The notes beneath the pieces were generated by a model that made no database searches, was not told the origin of the DNA, and was given only the letters and a program-made list of their open reading frames with translations. From Neurospora tetraspora (Eukaryota > Ascomycota > Sordariomycetes > Sordariales > Sordariaceae): 64,000 nucleotides of DNA. Positions 12,475 through 24,400 of this stretch are shown piece by piece (the first letter of the stretch is position 1; the number at the start of each line of letters is the position of its first letter). The translations under genes and the position numbers were made by a program. Where the stretch lies: positions 4,526,001 to 4,590,000 of the forward strand of contig NW_026944386.1 of the NCBI RefSeq assembly GCF_033439725.1, given 5' to 3'.

Positions 12475-13221
12475 GCGGGGCGGGATTTGGTGTTCGTACG
12501 TATTGTTGGTTAGAAGTACGAAGGGGATGATTTGTCAATGTTCTCTTAGATATCCATCGGGCATTCGGTGTGGAGCATAGTGGTGTTTTCTTTTGTGTTG
12601 CTACTTGCTGTTTCTTGTTGTTCGCAAGCTGCCAAGGCGTTTTTGGTTGAAAAGTAAAACTGGAGGGGCTCAAATCAACAATTAATTCTTACTTCATGCT
12701 GCTTTCCGTTGTTGTGATATCTTGCACGCTGTGCCGTTGCTGTCACCTTGGTTAGGGCCTTTCCTTCGGTGACAGCGAACCTTTGCTCCATGACAGTAAC
12801 ATGGAGTAGCTACCTTTACAAGCAACGGCATCTCTCGTTTACTATGGGCCGGAAAAAACCACTGCTAACTTGCCATCTACCAGGAAAGACGAAACCATTG
12901 GGGTCTTAGTCAAAGTCGGTGTTATACGAAGATAGTATCCAGATGATAAATACCTACCTATATGCATCAATACAACACGAACCCGCGACAACGGACCTCA
13001 AGACAACTGAAGACAGTCTACTATTTCTGACACTATCTATCTGCAGCCCCAATGGACCCGACCTGACTTTATTGACTAACGACAACTCCCGAGACAAGAG
13101 ACTAGCCAACATTTTCGATACCACCTCCCTACCTTATCCATCCAAATCACCTCACACTTGACCCTTTTGTTGCTCCCCTGTTGACCAATCTCTTAACTCC
13201 CTTCCCTTCGTGTTCCACAGC
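12475..13221. other. Convergent 3' intergenic region
   Basis: This lies between the stops of the rightward helicase gene and the leftward protease gene, so it should hold both 3' UTRs and poly(A) sites. Nothing coding is supported. It is moderately AT-rich, with no repeats of note. Confidence 0.6.
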
Positions 13222-15309
13222 TCAATAAAACTCCCTCCCCAAAAACCTCATCTTCCCCCTCCCCACATCAAACACCGTCAACGCATTCTGCATAAAAACA
13301 TCCCCAAGGATATACGGTCCCGCCCCACCATCCGCAATCGCCGTCATGCACAGCCCCGTCAACGGATCGACCATGTCCTGGTTAATCAAGTCGACGGGGT
13401 TGATGTAAAAGGTCTTGCCGCCCAGGACCACGCCGACGCGGGGAACGATGGCGTCGCAGGAGGTGAAGTAGGCGCCGTACATCCAGAGGTAGATGGCCGG
13501 GGGGTTGAATGCTGTGTTGATTTGTTGGGCTTCGGCTGTTGTTGTTTTGAAGTGTTAGTGACTGGGGAGACATATGAAGGGGTGGTAAAAGGGGGCAAAA
13601 AGACAAGAGAAGATAAAAGGGGGTAAAAGGGGAGAAGGGGAGCAAAAGTGGAGGGGAGGAAAGGAAAGAGCAGGAAGTAGCAAGTTGAAAGCGAATATGG
13701 GAAGAAAAAAAAAAGGGACAGAAACGTAAGAGGAAGGTAAGGACCAGAGAGGAACGTACCGGATGGGAGGTAGCAGAGGGTAGTTCCGCTGTCGACGATA
13801 TAAGGGAATTTTCTGGTGTTGGTGTTTGCGCCGAACTGCCACCCGTCGGGAATGACGGTGTAGAAGGAGTAATCGTAGGCGGTTTCGGGGACGTCGATCA
13901 AGTTTGTCTGTGTGTTATCCTTTAGTCAGTCATCATTACCTATTTCTCTCCCGTTTCTCTCCCCCTTTTTCCCCCTCCTTCATTTCTCGGACCAGAACAC
14001 TGGACAGGTAGGTAAAACTCACAATAATCATATCCAACTCCACATCCTTCCCCTTCTCCAGCCCCTTAGCAGGCGGCAATCCACCCCAAGCCAGCAATCC
14101 CGAGCTAGCATTCCGATCAATCGTGATACTGAACAGCGGCGGCACCGAGCCCTGGTTGACCATGCTCGTGAACAACGGCGGGTAGTACAGCTGGTTGTAG
14201 GATTCATGGCCTGAACCGCCTCCTAGTCCACTTCCATCACCACCACCCTCGCCTTCTCCTCCTCCCTCACCACCTTCACCACCTTCACCACCCTCACCCT
14301 CACCACTTCCACTTCCACTTCCACTTCCCGAACCACTCCCCGGCATCCCCCCCAAATAAGCATTCGTCAAACTCGGGAACGCCAGCCCCATCAACCCACT
14401 CGTCAAATTATTCCCAAACCAAAACGTCTTCTCCGCCAACGCCACCTGCTGTTTCTTAACGGTGATGTTTCCCACAGTGATATCCGCGAACCCCATCGGG
14501 CCCGTGACGATCTCCCCGTCGCCGTACTGGATGAACATGTGCGTCTGCGGGTCCGTAGGGCCGTAGGGTTTCCAGAGGTCTTCTTCCTTTGGTGGTTGGG
14601 GGGATGGATGACTGGTAGAGGAGTTGGTGCTGTTACTGCCAGTGCCGGGGATGGGAGTGGGAGTGGGAGTGGTATGAGCGGGGGGGAGGGTGTAAGCGGG
14701 ACCGAAGCCGCAGATTTCTTGAGGGACATCGTTGCCGAGGTAGTCTAAGCAGGAAAAGTTGTGGGTGATGGCCCAGGTGTCGGAGGAGCCGGTGTCTAGG
14801 AGGAGGAGTAAAGGGACCGAGTTCCAGTGCACTTCGGCGGCGTATTGGGTGCCGAAGGCGGTGGTTACTGTGACGTTTTCGTAGCCGTAGGCGGATCCTT
14901 CTTCGTCTTCTCCCTCTTCGCCGCCGCCATGGCCATCAGGGCCACCGTGGGTGCGAAGGGAGTTTTGGCGCAGACGGCGTTGGTGTTGGCCGAGGATGGA
15001 GGCGGCTGAGCGGCGGTTCACCAGGGCGGCGCGCGGGGCGTTGCTGGAGCCAGTGGAGGAGTGGGAAGAGACGCCTTGGAGGGTTTGGAAGGAGTGAGCG
15101 ACGTCGAGCTTGCGGGTGTTGGGACGCGAACCGAGGACGGGCTTGGGGACGGTGTATTTGATTCCCGGGAGCTTGGGGGCCGAGTCTCTGAGGTAGCGCT
15201 CGGTGGGGGTGAGGTTTATGGAGGCGGCGGCGTGGACGAGGAGGGTGAAGGTTAGGAGGCTGTAGAGGAGGCCGTAGGCGAAGGTGCCTAGGGGTAGGTT
15301 GGGTAACAT
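13222..15309 (-). CDS. Secreted pepsin-family aspartyl protease with Gly-rich insert
   Basis: This is an A1-family aspartic endopeptidase, probably secreted or wall/vacuole routed. There are three exons on the minus strand: 15309-14023, 13907-13760 and 13535-13222, giving 582 aa. The ATG at 15309 is chosen because it begins a signal peptide (LLYSLLTFTLLVHAAAS). A pro-region with RR/RRLRQ dibasic sites runs to about residue 130. The first catalytic Asp is in LLDTGSSDTW (about 172) and the second in IVDSGTTLCYLP (about 468), so both active-site loops are intact. The C-terminal lobe ends in ILGDVFMQNALTVFDVGRGKMRFL, typical for the family. Unusual parts are a Thr/Pro/Ser/Asn-rich insert before PPKEEDLW and a long Gly-Ser then Gly-Glu tract in the interlobe region. 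No C-terminal GPI-type hydrophobic tail is seen. Confidence 0.93.
14225..14340 (-). repeat. In-frame Gly-Ser/Gly-Glu low-complexity tract in protease gene
   Basis: On the coding strand, short repeats of GGAAGT-like and GGTGAGGGT-like units encode (GS)n followed by (GE/GG)n. The tract is about 38 residues in the N/C lobe junction of the aspartyl protease. It keeps the frame. It looks like replication-slippage expansion and is likely a flexible surface loop. Confidence 0.8.
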
Positions 15310-18300
15310 GTTGCCGGTTTTTCGTTGGGCCTGTTGTCCAGAGACAGAGAGAGGCCGGACAGACAGAGAGAGAAAGAATGAAGAAACTGGACTTGGAATA
15401 GGGGAGAAAAAGGAGGGACTGTGCCAGTTGGGTTTAGAAAAGAAGGGAAGAGAACAAGAAACGAGTGGATGTTGTCCCGGGGCGACCACAAAGATAAGGG
15501 GCAGCTCCGGATTTTGCTTCCAGGGGAAAGAAAACGAAGACCGGTCGGTGATATGTTTGACGTCTGCGGTGCTGCCCTCCCTGCCCAGTCGTGTCCGGTC
15601 CTTGGCCCTCGGTGGTGCAACTGTGAACAAGCGGAACAGGACGTTGGGAAGCAAGGTGCCGTGAGTTTGAGTAGCTCAGTCAGTCAGCTTGCAAATGAAG
15701 GACTGTGTAACTGCAACACTCGGCGGAGCTGACGGGCAAACAAACAAAAGTTTGTGAGTGTCCTGGGGGAGGCGATGACGACAAGAGAGAAGAGAAGATG
15801 ATGGATGCTAATTACAGGTCAATTTCGAGGTAGTAAATATGGTGGAAGTTTGGTAGACGGAGATATTTGAGCTCAAGCCATAAGTCACAACGATGATGCC
15901 GGTAATGCTGTGTTCTCGAGTGTTGAGAAAAAGAAGTCTGACCCGCAAGCGTTCGTATGTCTTATTTAGAAACATGCCGGTATCCTAGGGAAAGTGAGAA
16001 CGGACAGCTCCAGGATGACCTGGCACAGGTTCCTTCTGTCTCGGATATCAGAAAGCACTGCAACACCGTGTTCTCGAGACCTTGCTCGGTAGGTGTTTGC
16101 GAGGAAAGAAGCATCCGCAGCCGGGATCCGTAGATCCTCCGAGGCGGAGAACCCGTAAACTGTGCTGTATCTTCGGACAGGTTGATGATCTCCATATTGA
16201 AGGATTGAAGGATTGTGCTTGTATGGGTGGTCGCACCAAGCTTGATACGAAGTTCAGTAATCTGGCAGAAACCACCGAGAGGTCATCTCTGCTTCTCTTG
16301 TTATTTCCATGGCTTGTCTCGGCATCTTTGAACCCCGGACGACAGACAGTCATTCGCGAGTGTTGTCTCGTCGCCACAAACACATGAAACGTTTCTCTCG
16401 GATGGTACACCGAGAGACGGACGACGGTATTCGGGTCGTCAGTCCGCTCTGCCAGTTGCGAGAGGCATTGAAGTGTATTTTGGGTCTTGGCACCACGAAC
16501 ATCACAATGCACAGTACCTTCCTGTCCACATAAAGTTCGTTTACCCCCCACTCAGATCTCTTCAAGCTCGTTCAAGAAAGATCTGAAAGGGAACAATGAA
16601 GTCATTGTCCGCTGGGACGTTCTTCTTGGCAATGGTCAAGTCGGCATGGGTGACGGGCCCTGGCATGGGTGCCTGCATACGGTGGTTCGACGAAACGGCC
16701 GCAATATCTGTTGAGGGGGAAGGTTGTGCGTGGTCAGCGAGGAGTCAGATTCGAGGGATTGGCAGTTTTCTCCGGTTCCGTTGTCAAGCACGACAGCTTT
16801 TTGACAGGTGCAGATGTGGTGGCGCCGCGACTGGAGATGAAGGACAGCCGCGTGATATATAAAGCCCAAGCCAATTCCACGATCATCATCTCAGAACTCT
16901 GAAGTTGTCTCGTCGTGATTGATCTGGAAAGCTTCTAGCAGCGGCTCAGTAAAGAGCCAATTTCCTCATGTTACTGTTTACTGTAACTCGTCCCTCGATG
17001 TACCCTGGTTTGTCCACGGTGGCCGGCCGTGATGATGACCGGACCTTGACACAGGTAGATTGTGATACGGTCGAGAGGTGAGCGGGGTGAGACAGACAGG
17101 GAACCTTGTCGTCTGCTTGATCTTGCATCCGGATGCATAGGGTTACATGTAGATGAGTGTTTCCCACTTGGTGACTCTTGTGCGATCTTGCAATTCCCCA
17201 GCTGCCGTTTGGGTGCTTTGGGTTCTCCTCGTTCTAGTACTGAGGCGAGTCTGAAGAAATGATGCTTCCTAAGCAGCCTTATGCGAAAGCCATTGGCAGG
17301 CTTCTCATGGATCGTTACAGGGGAGCTGCTTTTCATGAAAGAGTCGGTTCTGGGTTTGATCAGTAAACAAGCCAAGTGAATATTTTTGTGCAAAGCGTAG
17401 TAATCATGTAATCTTCCACAGTCGTGTAACAATAGCTCCAGAAAGGAAGCTGCTCCCTGCCAAGTACTTAAGTGGGGGAGGATGAATGGCCATCTTCTCC
17501 CAGGATGTCCTGAGTTTTCTCTTCAAGGCTGTCTCGTGGTTCGTACATTGGGGAAGGGTCCGAAGTCGTTCAATAGCTGTTCCCCCAAGCCGGGTGAAGC
17601 CGGTCGAAAGGGGCGGAAATGACAGCTGTCGATGGAATCCATCATGTATACCGTCCACGAAAGCAGTTGAAGTCTGTTGTTGGAGACCAGACTGGAACCA
17701 TTCCGCGCGAGTGTCGAGAGTGGCAGAGGTGACGTTGAGGATTGGGGGCATCACGTGCAGCGACACGCTTCCAAAGATCGTGACCGTGGAAACATGCTGC
17801 GCCCCGAGTTTGTGAGCTGCGCCAGTGGCAAAGATGCCGGCAGTTTATTCGCATAAGTTTAATGCAGGTACAGCTGTTGTGCACCTGGCCGCCAGGTGAT
17901 TCCGTTCCGGCCGGCAATTGCTGCTTTTCCACGGGCAGGCACCAAGAATGGGCGGCCATTCATCTGAGGGTCAAAGCTCAGAGGGTCTTTGTCATTCCGC
18001 AGCGAAACAAGAGAACAGCCGACTTCTTTTGACTCCTTCAACTTCCACGCAGCGCCAACACAATCTGTCACCATCACTCATCTTCTCAACAACCATCACC
18101 TCCCTCCCCTTTCTCTGCCTTCTTCGACGTGTCCACGCGCGCGTTAAGAACTACTTCATCATCGCCGTGTGAACTATTGAGTCAACCTGATAACGCGCGA
18201 CCTCTTCTGTCGGAGCTGGTGACCTGACCTGTCTGCTCTGCTCTGATCTGTGACCGTTCACTTGTTTGACTGTCAGACTTTAGGTCGTTGGGCTGACCTC

Positions 18301-19019
18301 AGCTGCTCAGCTACACTCGCCAAAGGCCTCTCTATCCGCATCGCGGACGTGATACGTACAGTGATCGCTCTGACTGCACTGCATCGTTGTATCGGACCGT
18401 TGAGTGAAGTGCGCTCTTGAGCAATTGTCGCTTCGATCACCTTGGTCAATCGGTAGAGGTATCGTCATCGTCATCGTCACCTTTACTGTCTGTCTTGTTG
18501 TCCACTTGACTGCCTGCCTGCCGGGCCGTTGAACATTGCAACTGAACAGTCCACTGAAATCTCAGGTACAAGGCCCCTGGTCAGACCCTAAAAACTGCCA
18601 TCCTAGCGCGCACCTGCCACCACTGTTCGTCAGTGCCACGGGCAAAAACACAGCACACCAACCGACCCTTCACTCAGCGTCCGGGCGGTCTGCCAAGGTC
18701 TCTCCGCCTGCCGCTTATTTTTCACAAGTCCCCGCTATTATTTTTTCGCATCTCTCCATTCCAGAGACCGACCGACTTCGACTTCCGATCAGGTCCAATT
18801 TTGACAGGCGGCCGCTCTCTCTCCAGTCGCATCTCCTTTTCAACCTCAGAATCAATCATCCATTCAACAATCATTTCCGCCTGTCGCTTGACATTCTTTG
18901 TTGCGCGCTTGCTTTCCGACCAGCAGCATTTTCACCGCTTGTCTTGACCTGCGTCATCACCAACATCACCACCAGTATCACCAAGCACATCGCCGCATCC
19001 GCAGGTATTCGCAATCACA
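15310..19019. other. 3.7 kb intergenic/5' region
   Basis: This lies between the divergent protease and KH-protein genes. A possible small minus-strand gene at about 16573-16700 is listed separately. A 167-codon minus-strand frame at 16048-16551 has no recognisable domain. From about 18000 to 19019 the sequence is pyrimidine-rich and probably forms the promoter and long 5' leader of the KH gene. It contains a 199-codon frame (18536-19135) overlapping the real start in another frame, and a (TCATCG)-like run near 18461-18480. Confidence 0.5.
16573..16700 (-). CDS. Possible very small protein gene (about 38 aa), uncertain
   Basis: On the minus strand a short frame starting MQAPMPGPVTHADLTIAK and ending FQIFLERA then TGA shows coding-like composition. 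About 150 nt upstream of its ATG there is a TATA-like string (TTTATATATC, about 16855-16864), and a splice-acceptor-like CCCCCTCAACAG lies about 30 nt before the ATG. An upstream coding exon could exist but I see no good donor. The product is unknown. It may equally be chance. Confidence 0.25.
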
Positions 19020-20938
19020 ATGGCGGCTCCTCAGCAACCCGATATCAACTCGATATTGCAGCTCCTAAGTATGCCTCCCTCTCTCTTACCCCCATAAATA
19101 GCCTGCTGCCGCGCGCGCGATTCACAGTGTTCTGACCATATTCTCAGATGCTACTCAGCGTCCTGCTACTTCGACTCCTACCCAGAGCCAACCTGGCCTC
19201 CCAGCTCCGGCCCAGCCTCCCATGCCGCCAGCTGGCTACGCCCATCCTCCTCAACAACCACCCGCCTACCCTCCTCAACAGCCCCAATACCAACAGGCTC
19301 CCGGATACTATCCTCCGCCTGCCGCGAGTGGAGGCATCGATCTGAGCGCGGTGCGCCCCGTTAACTCTGGCACCGTTGACATTCAGGATGCCGTAGCCAA
19401 GGCCAGGGCTATGGCCGCTGAGAACGGTCTCGTTCCCTACGAACAATCTGCTAGACCCTACCCTCCCCACGACTCGCGCCCCCACGATTCTCGTGCTCTC
19501 GACAACCGCCCCTACCAGCGCGCTCGCTCTAGGAGCCCCCGCGGCCGCGAATCGTACCGCGACAACGTCAACCCCTACCGCGATGAGAGAAGAGGCGGTG
19601 ATCACGGCCACCACGGTGGTCAGTCGCGTGACTACGGACGTGAACGCTCCTTCTCTCCTGGCCGTGGACGTCAAGGTTTCTCCCCCCGTGGAGGCCATGG
19701 TGGTCGCGATCGCTCACCGCTTAGGGGCAAGGAAGGGGATACCGAGACCATCCAGATAGAGTCTAGCCTCGTTGGACTTATCATCGGCCGTCAAGGCGAG
19801 AACCTCCGTCGCGTTGAAGGCGAGAGCCGCTGCAGAGTTCAGTTTGTTCCCCCGTCGAGCCCCACTGAGCAATACCGCCCATGCAAAATTACCGGTCCCC
19901 GTGCCCAGCGTGATGAGGCCAAGGAAATGATCAACCGCATCATTCGCGACAGTGGAATGAGGGGAAGCGCCCCGGCTGACAGGCCTGCTCCCCGTGACAC
20001 CGGCCGTGGTGGCTCTGCCGCCCCGCCTCCTCTCAAGGAGGGTGAGGACAGCCTTCAGATCATGGTTCCCGATAGGACCGTCGGTCTCATTATCGGTCGT
20101 GGTGGAGAGACTATCCGCGACTTGCAGGAGCGCAGCGGTTGCCACATCAACATCGTCGGAGAGAACAAGAGCGTTAACGGCCTTCGTCCTGTGAACCTTA
20201 TTGGTACCCCCGCCGCAGCCAAGACTGCTAAGGAGTTGATCCTCGAAATCGTCGATAGCGATAGCCGCAACGCTAGCAACCCTGGCGGCAACCGTCCTCC
20301 CCGCAACGACAACATGGGCGGTGGCGGCGGTGGTGGATACGACAAGCAGAACGATTCCATCTTCGTCCCTTCTGAGGCCGTTGGCATGATCATCGGCAAG
20401 GGCGGCGAGACTATCCGTGAGATGCAGAACACCACCGGCTGCAAGATCAACGTTTCGCAATCGTCTGGTGCTGGTGAGACCGAGCGCGAGATTGGCTTGG
20501 TTGGCACCCGCGAGGCCATTAACCGTGCCAAGCGTGCCATCGAAGACAAGGTCGACGCGGCTGTACGTATTAACCCCCTTTCTTCACTTGCAACAACTTA
20601 CTAACACGGCGACAGAAGCAAAAGAGTTCGGGCGGTGCCCCTCCTCGTCGCGGCCAGCATCGCGATTATGATAACCCCAACTATGGTCAGCCTTCTAACA
20701 ACAACAGTGTTCCCCAACAAAATTTGCCAGCAGGTAACGCCGCGGCTCCTGCTGGAGCCGGTGCGCAAGGTGATCCCTATGCCATGTGTATGTGTTCCTC
20801 CTTTCTTGATACTCCTGGACACCCACTAACTCGCAAATAGACGGCGGTTATGACAACTATGTTGCTTTGTGGTGGCAGTCCCAGCTTGCCGCTGCTCAGG
20901 GTCAAGGTGCTGCCGGCCAGGCCCCTGGCACGTCGTAA
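19020..20938 (+). CDS. Triple KH-domain RNA-binding protein (FUBP/KSRP-like)
   Basis: This is a single-stranded nucleic-acid binding protein of the far-upstream-element-binding type, probably acting in RNA processing or stability. There are four exons: 19020-19068, 19148-20562, 20616-20787 and 20841-20938, joining to 577 aa. All junctions keep the frame, and a one-base tail of exon 3 completes a Tyr codon in exon 4. The N-terminus is Pro/Gln-rich (PPQQPPAYPPQQPQYQQ), followed by an Arg/Ser/Gly-rich region (RARSRSPRGRESYR). Three KH domains follow with GxxG loops IIGRQGEN (about 229), IIGRGGET (about 332) and IIGKGGET (about 431). The C-terminus has YDNYVALWWQSQLAAAQ, resembling the tyrosine-rich repeats at the end of animal FUBP proteins. 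All three GxxG loops are intact. The specific name is not certain. Confidence 0.93.
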
Positions 20939-23746
20939 ACTTCGCCATGATGATGCCGGACTTATGATGCGCATGCCATGCCATTGATTCTCGCCCATGT
21001 CTCCTGGCACGTTTTGACATTGCCGCTACTGCTACTTGCTGCTGCTTGTCTCGTTGACCATGCTGCGCGTTGATGTCTCGATCATGACGACCATCATATT
21101 CCATGTCTTAGCATGGAAAAGTGAGAGCGCTTACCTTTTTCTCGGCATCTCAGCGTATAACTGGCAGAAGACGAACTCCAGTTGTGTTCAATGATTGTAC
21201 GATTACGACTCTATCTCGGGTGGCCGACTCCCTACGGCACATTTCACGACATGATGGCTCTCTTACAAGCGCGTGGCAAACGCTTCGGCCCGGTTCATAT
21301 CCATCGTCTTCATGACCGGGTTGCTCCATATTTCTGCGATCTAGCATGCACCTCTGTCTGATGCACAAAGCTAGCTACCTATTGAAGAACCCCCTCCCAA
21401 GCGATCGAATGCAGATGCATCTTGCAGTGGTTGGCTCACTGCAAGACAAACGGTCCAAATGGTTGGGTAACCTCATGATACGATCCACCAATAGGCTTGA
21501 CTGTTGCGTACACACTCCGCCAGGCTGCTTGATATGAGACCCGGAGCAACGAACGGACTGCAGACTTTTGTTGTCCTTGGATACATGGAGACCTCATTGC
21601 AATTTTTGCATGACTGCCACGAGCATGCCGTTGATGTCTATGATCATGATGAGAATCATGCTCAAGAGAGGATCTACCAAGCGGACACATGGTGAGCTAG
21701 ACAAACCAAGCCATCAGCGACATGTCTCATGTCGTCTTTTTTTCTTACTCTCTTCTTCGAGCTTGTTTATGCCTTATTTGCATACGTTTTACATGAGAAC
21801 TAAAACTCCCATCACTTTTTACACAAAGCAAAATGATGGACGATCTGAAGTTTGGCTTTGGATCAGCGGAGTGGATGATTACCAAAAAAAGGGGTGGTCG
21901 TCATTGACAACTGGATGGATGGATGGGTTAATGACGGACCGCTGACGGTCCGAGACGACATGCACATATGTATACTAGAGGAACAAAGGGAAACCAGGAA
22001 GGCGTTACATGGCAAAGCAAAAACTTTGTTCAAGTCATGCGTTTGGTTGATGTCTGGTGTGGCTGTTGAGTGTGATGTTGATTGTGATTCCCATATGTGA
22101 CAGGAGCCATCCTCAGAGTATTTAGTTGGGCATGGCACGCCTTTTCCTCTTCCATCAAGCAAGTTGCCAAGTACCTGTAAGCATTTTCCCTGCCATAAAA
22201 GCCACCTCGTCTCATGATTCCCATCCCAATTCCCATCTCGGCGGGTGCGGTAGAAGTTCATGCTCCTGACTTGCTCCGTACTCGAATTTCCTGACCGCGA
22301 TGCATGTGACGCTTGCAGGACGTTTCCAACTTGAATGCACCGGAGCTGCAAAATTTGGCTACTTTGCTACTCGGTATGTACCAAGAGACGCATGTCGGGT
22401 CCGCGAGCCCAGTCGAGCTGCATTCCATTTCCTTTATGTCCGCCATATCCGCTAAGCGCCAGGGAGCTGAGCTGGTTGGACTGTAGGTATTTGATCTGAT
22501 ATGCCGGGCATTAGGTATCATTGTAAACGCAGGCATTGGACTACGTGTCGTTAAAGGAAAGTATTGTGGATTTGAAATCGGAGCCAGTCCGGCGGTAACA
22601 AGGACATATAGTTAAAGCTGAGGTGTTAGGTGAGCTGTTTATGATGCATACCTCGACATCTAGAACTTCATGAAGCTGAGAACTGAGAGATGGAGATGGA
22701 GATATGAATTGGGAGATATCATGTCGAGCTCGTGAGCCACTCGGCTGGTGTTGGGTGAGTTTGAGATTTCTGGGAAGACTCCGGTCACTGCAGCCAGTGA
22801 TGAAGGAGGACTACTGGCTTTTCGGACGGCATCGACTGCTGCTTCGATGATGCGGGTGTACCGGATCAAAGAATTTCTCGTGTGGCATGTCAGGAAGATG
22901 CACCCAGCCTAAGAGGGCGGAAGAGTCATAGAGGCAGTGCGTCCCATTGACCTGGGTCATCTACATCCTGCATACTATGTGCATCTACAGCATGCGACTC
23001 CATATCAGACCTGTTGTAGGCTGTAGACATACCGGTCAAAAGTGGGCAATGCCAAAACTCCGAAGTTAGCAATCCAGAATATCGAGAAAGGAGCATTCCA
23101 GAAAACACAAATGGAAAATAATGGGAGGCAATGAGCATGCGTCGGACAAATTAGAAGGCGACATGGAGCATTGCATATATCTGCGCGGAACATTATTGCT
23201 TATCATCTCCGGTATTGCGAAAATTCACACATTGCATGGGCACCATTTGCTGGAATCAGGATTTTGGAAAACCGAGCAGGGAGAAAGAAGGAGTGGAAAT
23301 GGTTCTGCATACGACCGATTTGAATTTCCAAATGAGATATATCTACCTGGCCTTTGGACTTCTCCAAGTTCTTGGATTTTCTTCCTCCTCACACACAAAC
23401 CATCAACCCCTTCATTCCACTATCATACAAACTCACCTCGCTCGCCCAGTCAGCAGACCAATCATCTTCACGATAATTTGACGCATCAGGTAACTACCTA
23501 CAGAGAAGCTTTGGTAAGTTCCTTTTTATGTATCTCATCATCGCTCGTATGCCTCTGCTGTTCTGAACCATACATGGCGCCTAAGTTCGGACACCTTATC
23601 TTCCAAACAAAACAGGGCGCACCAACCACGACACTCTCCCAACTACATGTCTTCGCACCCCTTTGACGCATCTCGTACCTTTTTCTCCCCCTCTCGGCCA
23701 TCACCATGCCCATTGTACTAACCTATAGCACAAGCTAACAAACACC
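20939..23746. other. 2.8 kb intergenic stretch, no supported gene
   Basis: The first part is the KH gene's 3' side. A minus-strand frame at about 22660-22900 has coding-like composition (it contains RIIEAAVDAVRKASSPPSS) but no proper ATG, domain or clear splice partner, so I do not call it. The end (about 23400-23756) looks like leader and intron of the next gene, with a GCTAAC branch-like site and CACCAG acceptor-like site just before 23757. Confidence 0.45.
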
Positions 23747-24400
23747 TTGCACCAGACCTCGTTCGTGCTTCTCAAAGACAGCAAACCAGCTTTTCTAACC
23801 CCACAACAACCCCAACCCATGTGCGCCGAACCCACAATGTCGTTCCTCTGCGAACTCTCCTTCAACAACCCCAACGAGTACCTCTATGAGTCCGTGCGGG
23901 AGTACCGCAGACAGCTGCGGCAACGGGAGCGCGAGGAGGCGGAGTTGGACCTCCGCAGACGAGATGAGAGCAGACAGCGACAAGAGACGGCGGCCCATGA
24001 ACGCGCCCGCAGGCGCGAGACCATTCAGGCCCAGGAGCAGAGGAAGCTGGACGCCCGACGGGCGGAGCAAATGGCTCGGAACGTAGCTGAGATCAAGGCT
24101 CTGATGATGGCTCGGCGACAACAACAGCAACAGCCCGTCGAGCTTGAGCTTGAGCTGCTGCCTGGAGCCCAGACCGTCCACATCGAGCAGGATACCTCTA
24201 CTTCTACTACCTCTACACAGCACGAGGAGCAAGTAGAGGTAGTAGGGACAGAGAGAGGAGTGATTACTCGCCTGGGTGAGTTCTGCCTTGTTGATGGGTC
24301 CGAGGCTGAGGCTGAGGCTGAGGCTGAGGCCGAGGGTAGCGCTTCTAACGCTGGCCCTGGCCCTGGCCCAGACGAGCACTGCGTCTGTGTTCTGTTCTGA
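23747..24400 (+). CDS. Coiled-coil protein with C-terminal CaaX-like box
   Basis: I do not recognise the family. The frame gives 217 aa from the first ATG (23747). However, the sequence just upstream and through that ATG looks like an intron end (GCTAAC, then CACCAG at 23751-23756), so the true start may be the ATG at 23819 (MCAEPTMSFLCEL) or in an upstream exon. Residues about 50-125 are strongly Glu/Arg/Gln-rich and predict a coiled coil (YRRQLRQREREEAELDLRRR). A Gln run, an acidic linker and an (AE)5 microsatellite-encoded run follow. The protein ends CVCVLF: the last four residues CVLF fit a CaaX prenylation box, with Phe at the X position favouring geranylgeranylation, and a second Cys two residues upstream. 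This suggests a membrane-tethered coiled-coil protein; inference only. Confidence 0.65.
   Translation: MHQTSFVLLKDSKPAFLTPQQPQPMCAEPTMSFLCELSFNNPNEYLYESVREYRRQLRQREREEAELDLRRRDESRQRQETAAHERARRRETIQAQEQRKLDARRAEQMARNVAEIKALMMARRQQQQQPVELELELLPGAQTVHIEQDTSTSTTSTQHEEQVEVVGTERGVITRLGEFCLVDGSEAEAEAEAEAEGSASNAGPGPGPDEHCVCVLF
24300..24336 (+). repeat. (GAGGCT)n coding microsatellite
   Basis: About five GAGGCT units encode Glu-Ala repeats near the C-terminus of the coiled-coil protein. The six-base unit preserves the frame. Confidence 0.85.

Noticed and set aside
13936-15654. Upstream extension of the protease frame to 15654
   Set aside because: The ATG at 15309 begins a proper signal peptide; the extension has no conserved features and is likely leader.
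16048-16551. 167-codon minus-strand frame
   Set aside because: No domain; several overlapping frames on both strands in the same place; insufficient evidence.
16740-16869. Actin-like VVLDNGTG string on the minus strand at about 16790
   Set aside because: Only eight residues match and nothing actin-like follows; chance.
22660-22900. Coding-like minus-strand stretch containing RIIEAAVDAVRKASS
   Set aside because: Lacks an ATG start and a credible splice site; too short to call without comparison data.
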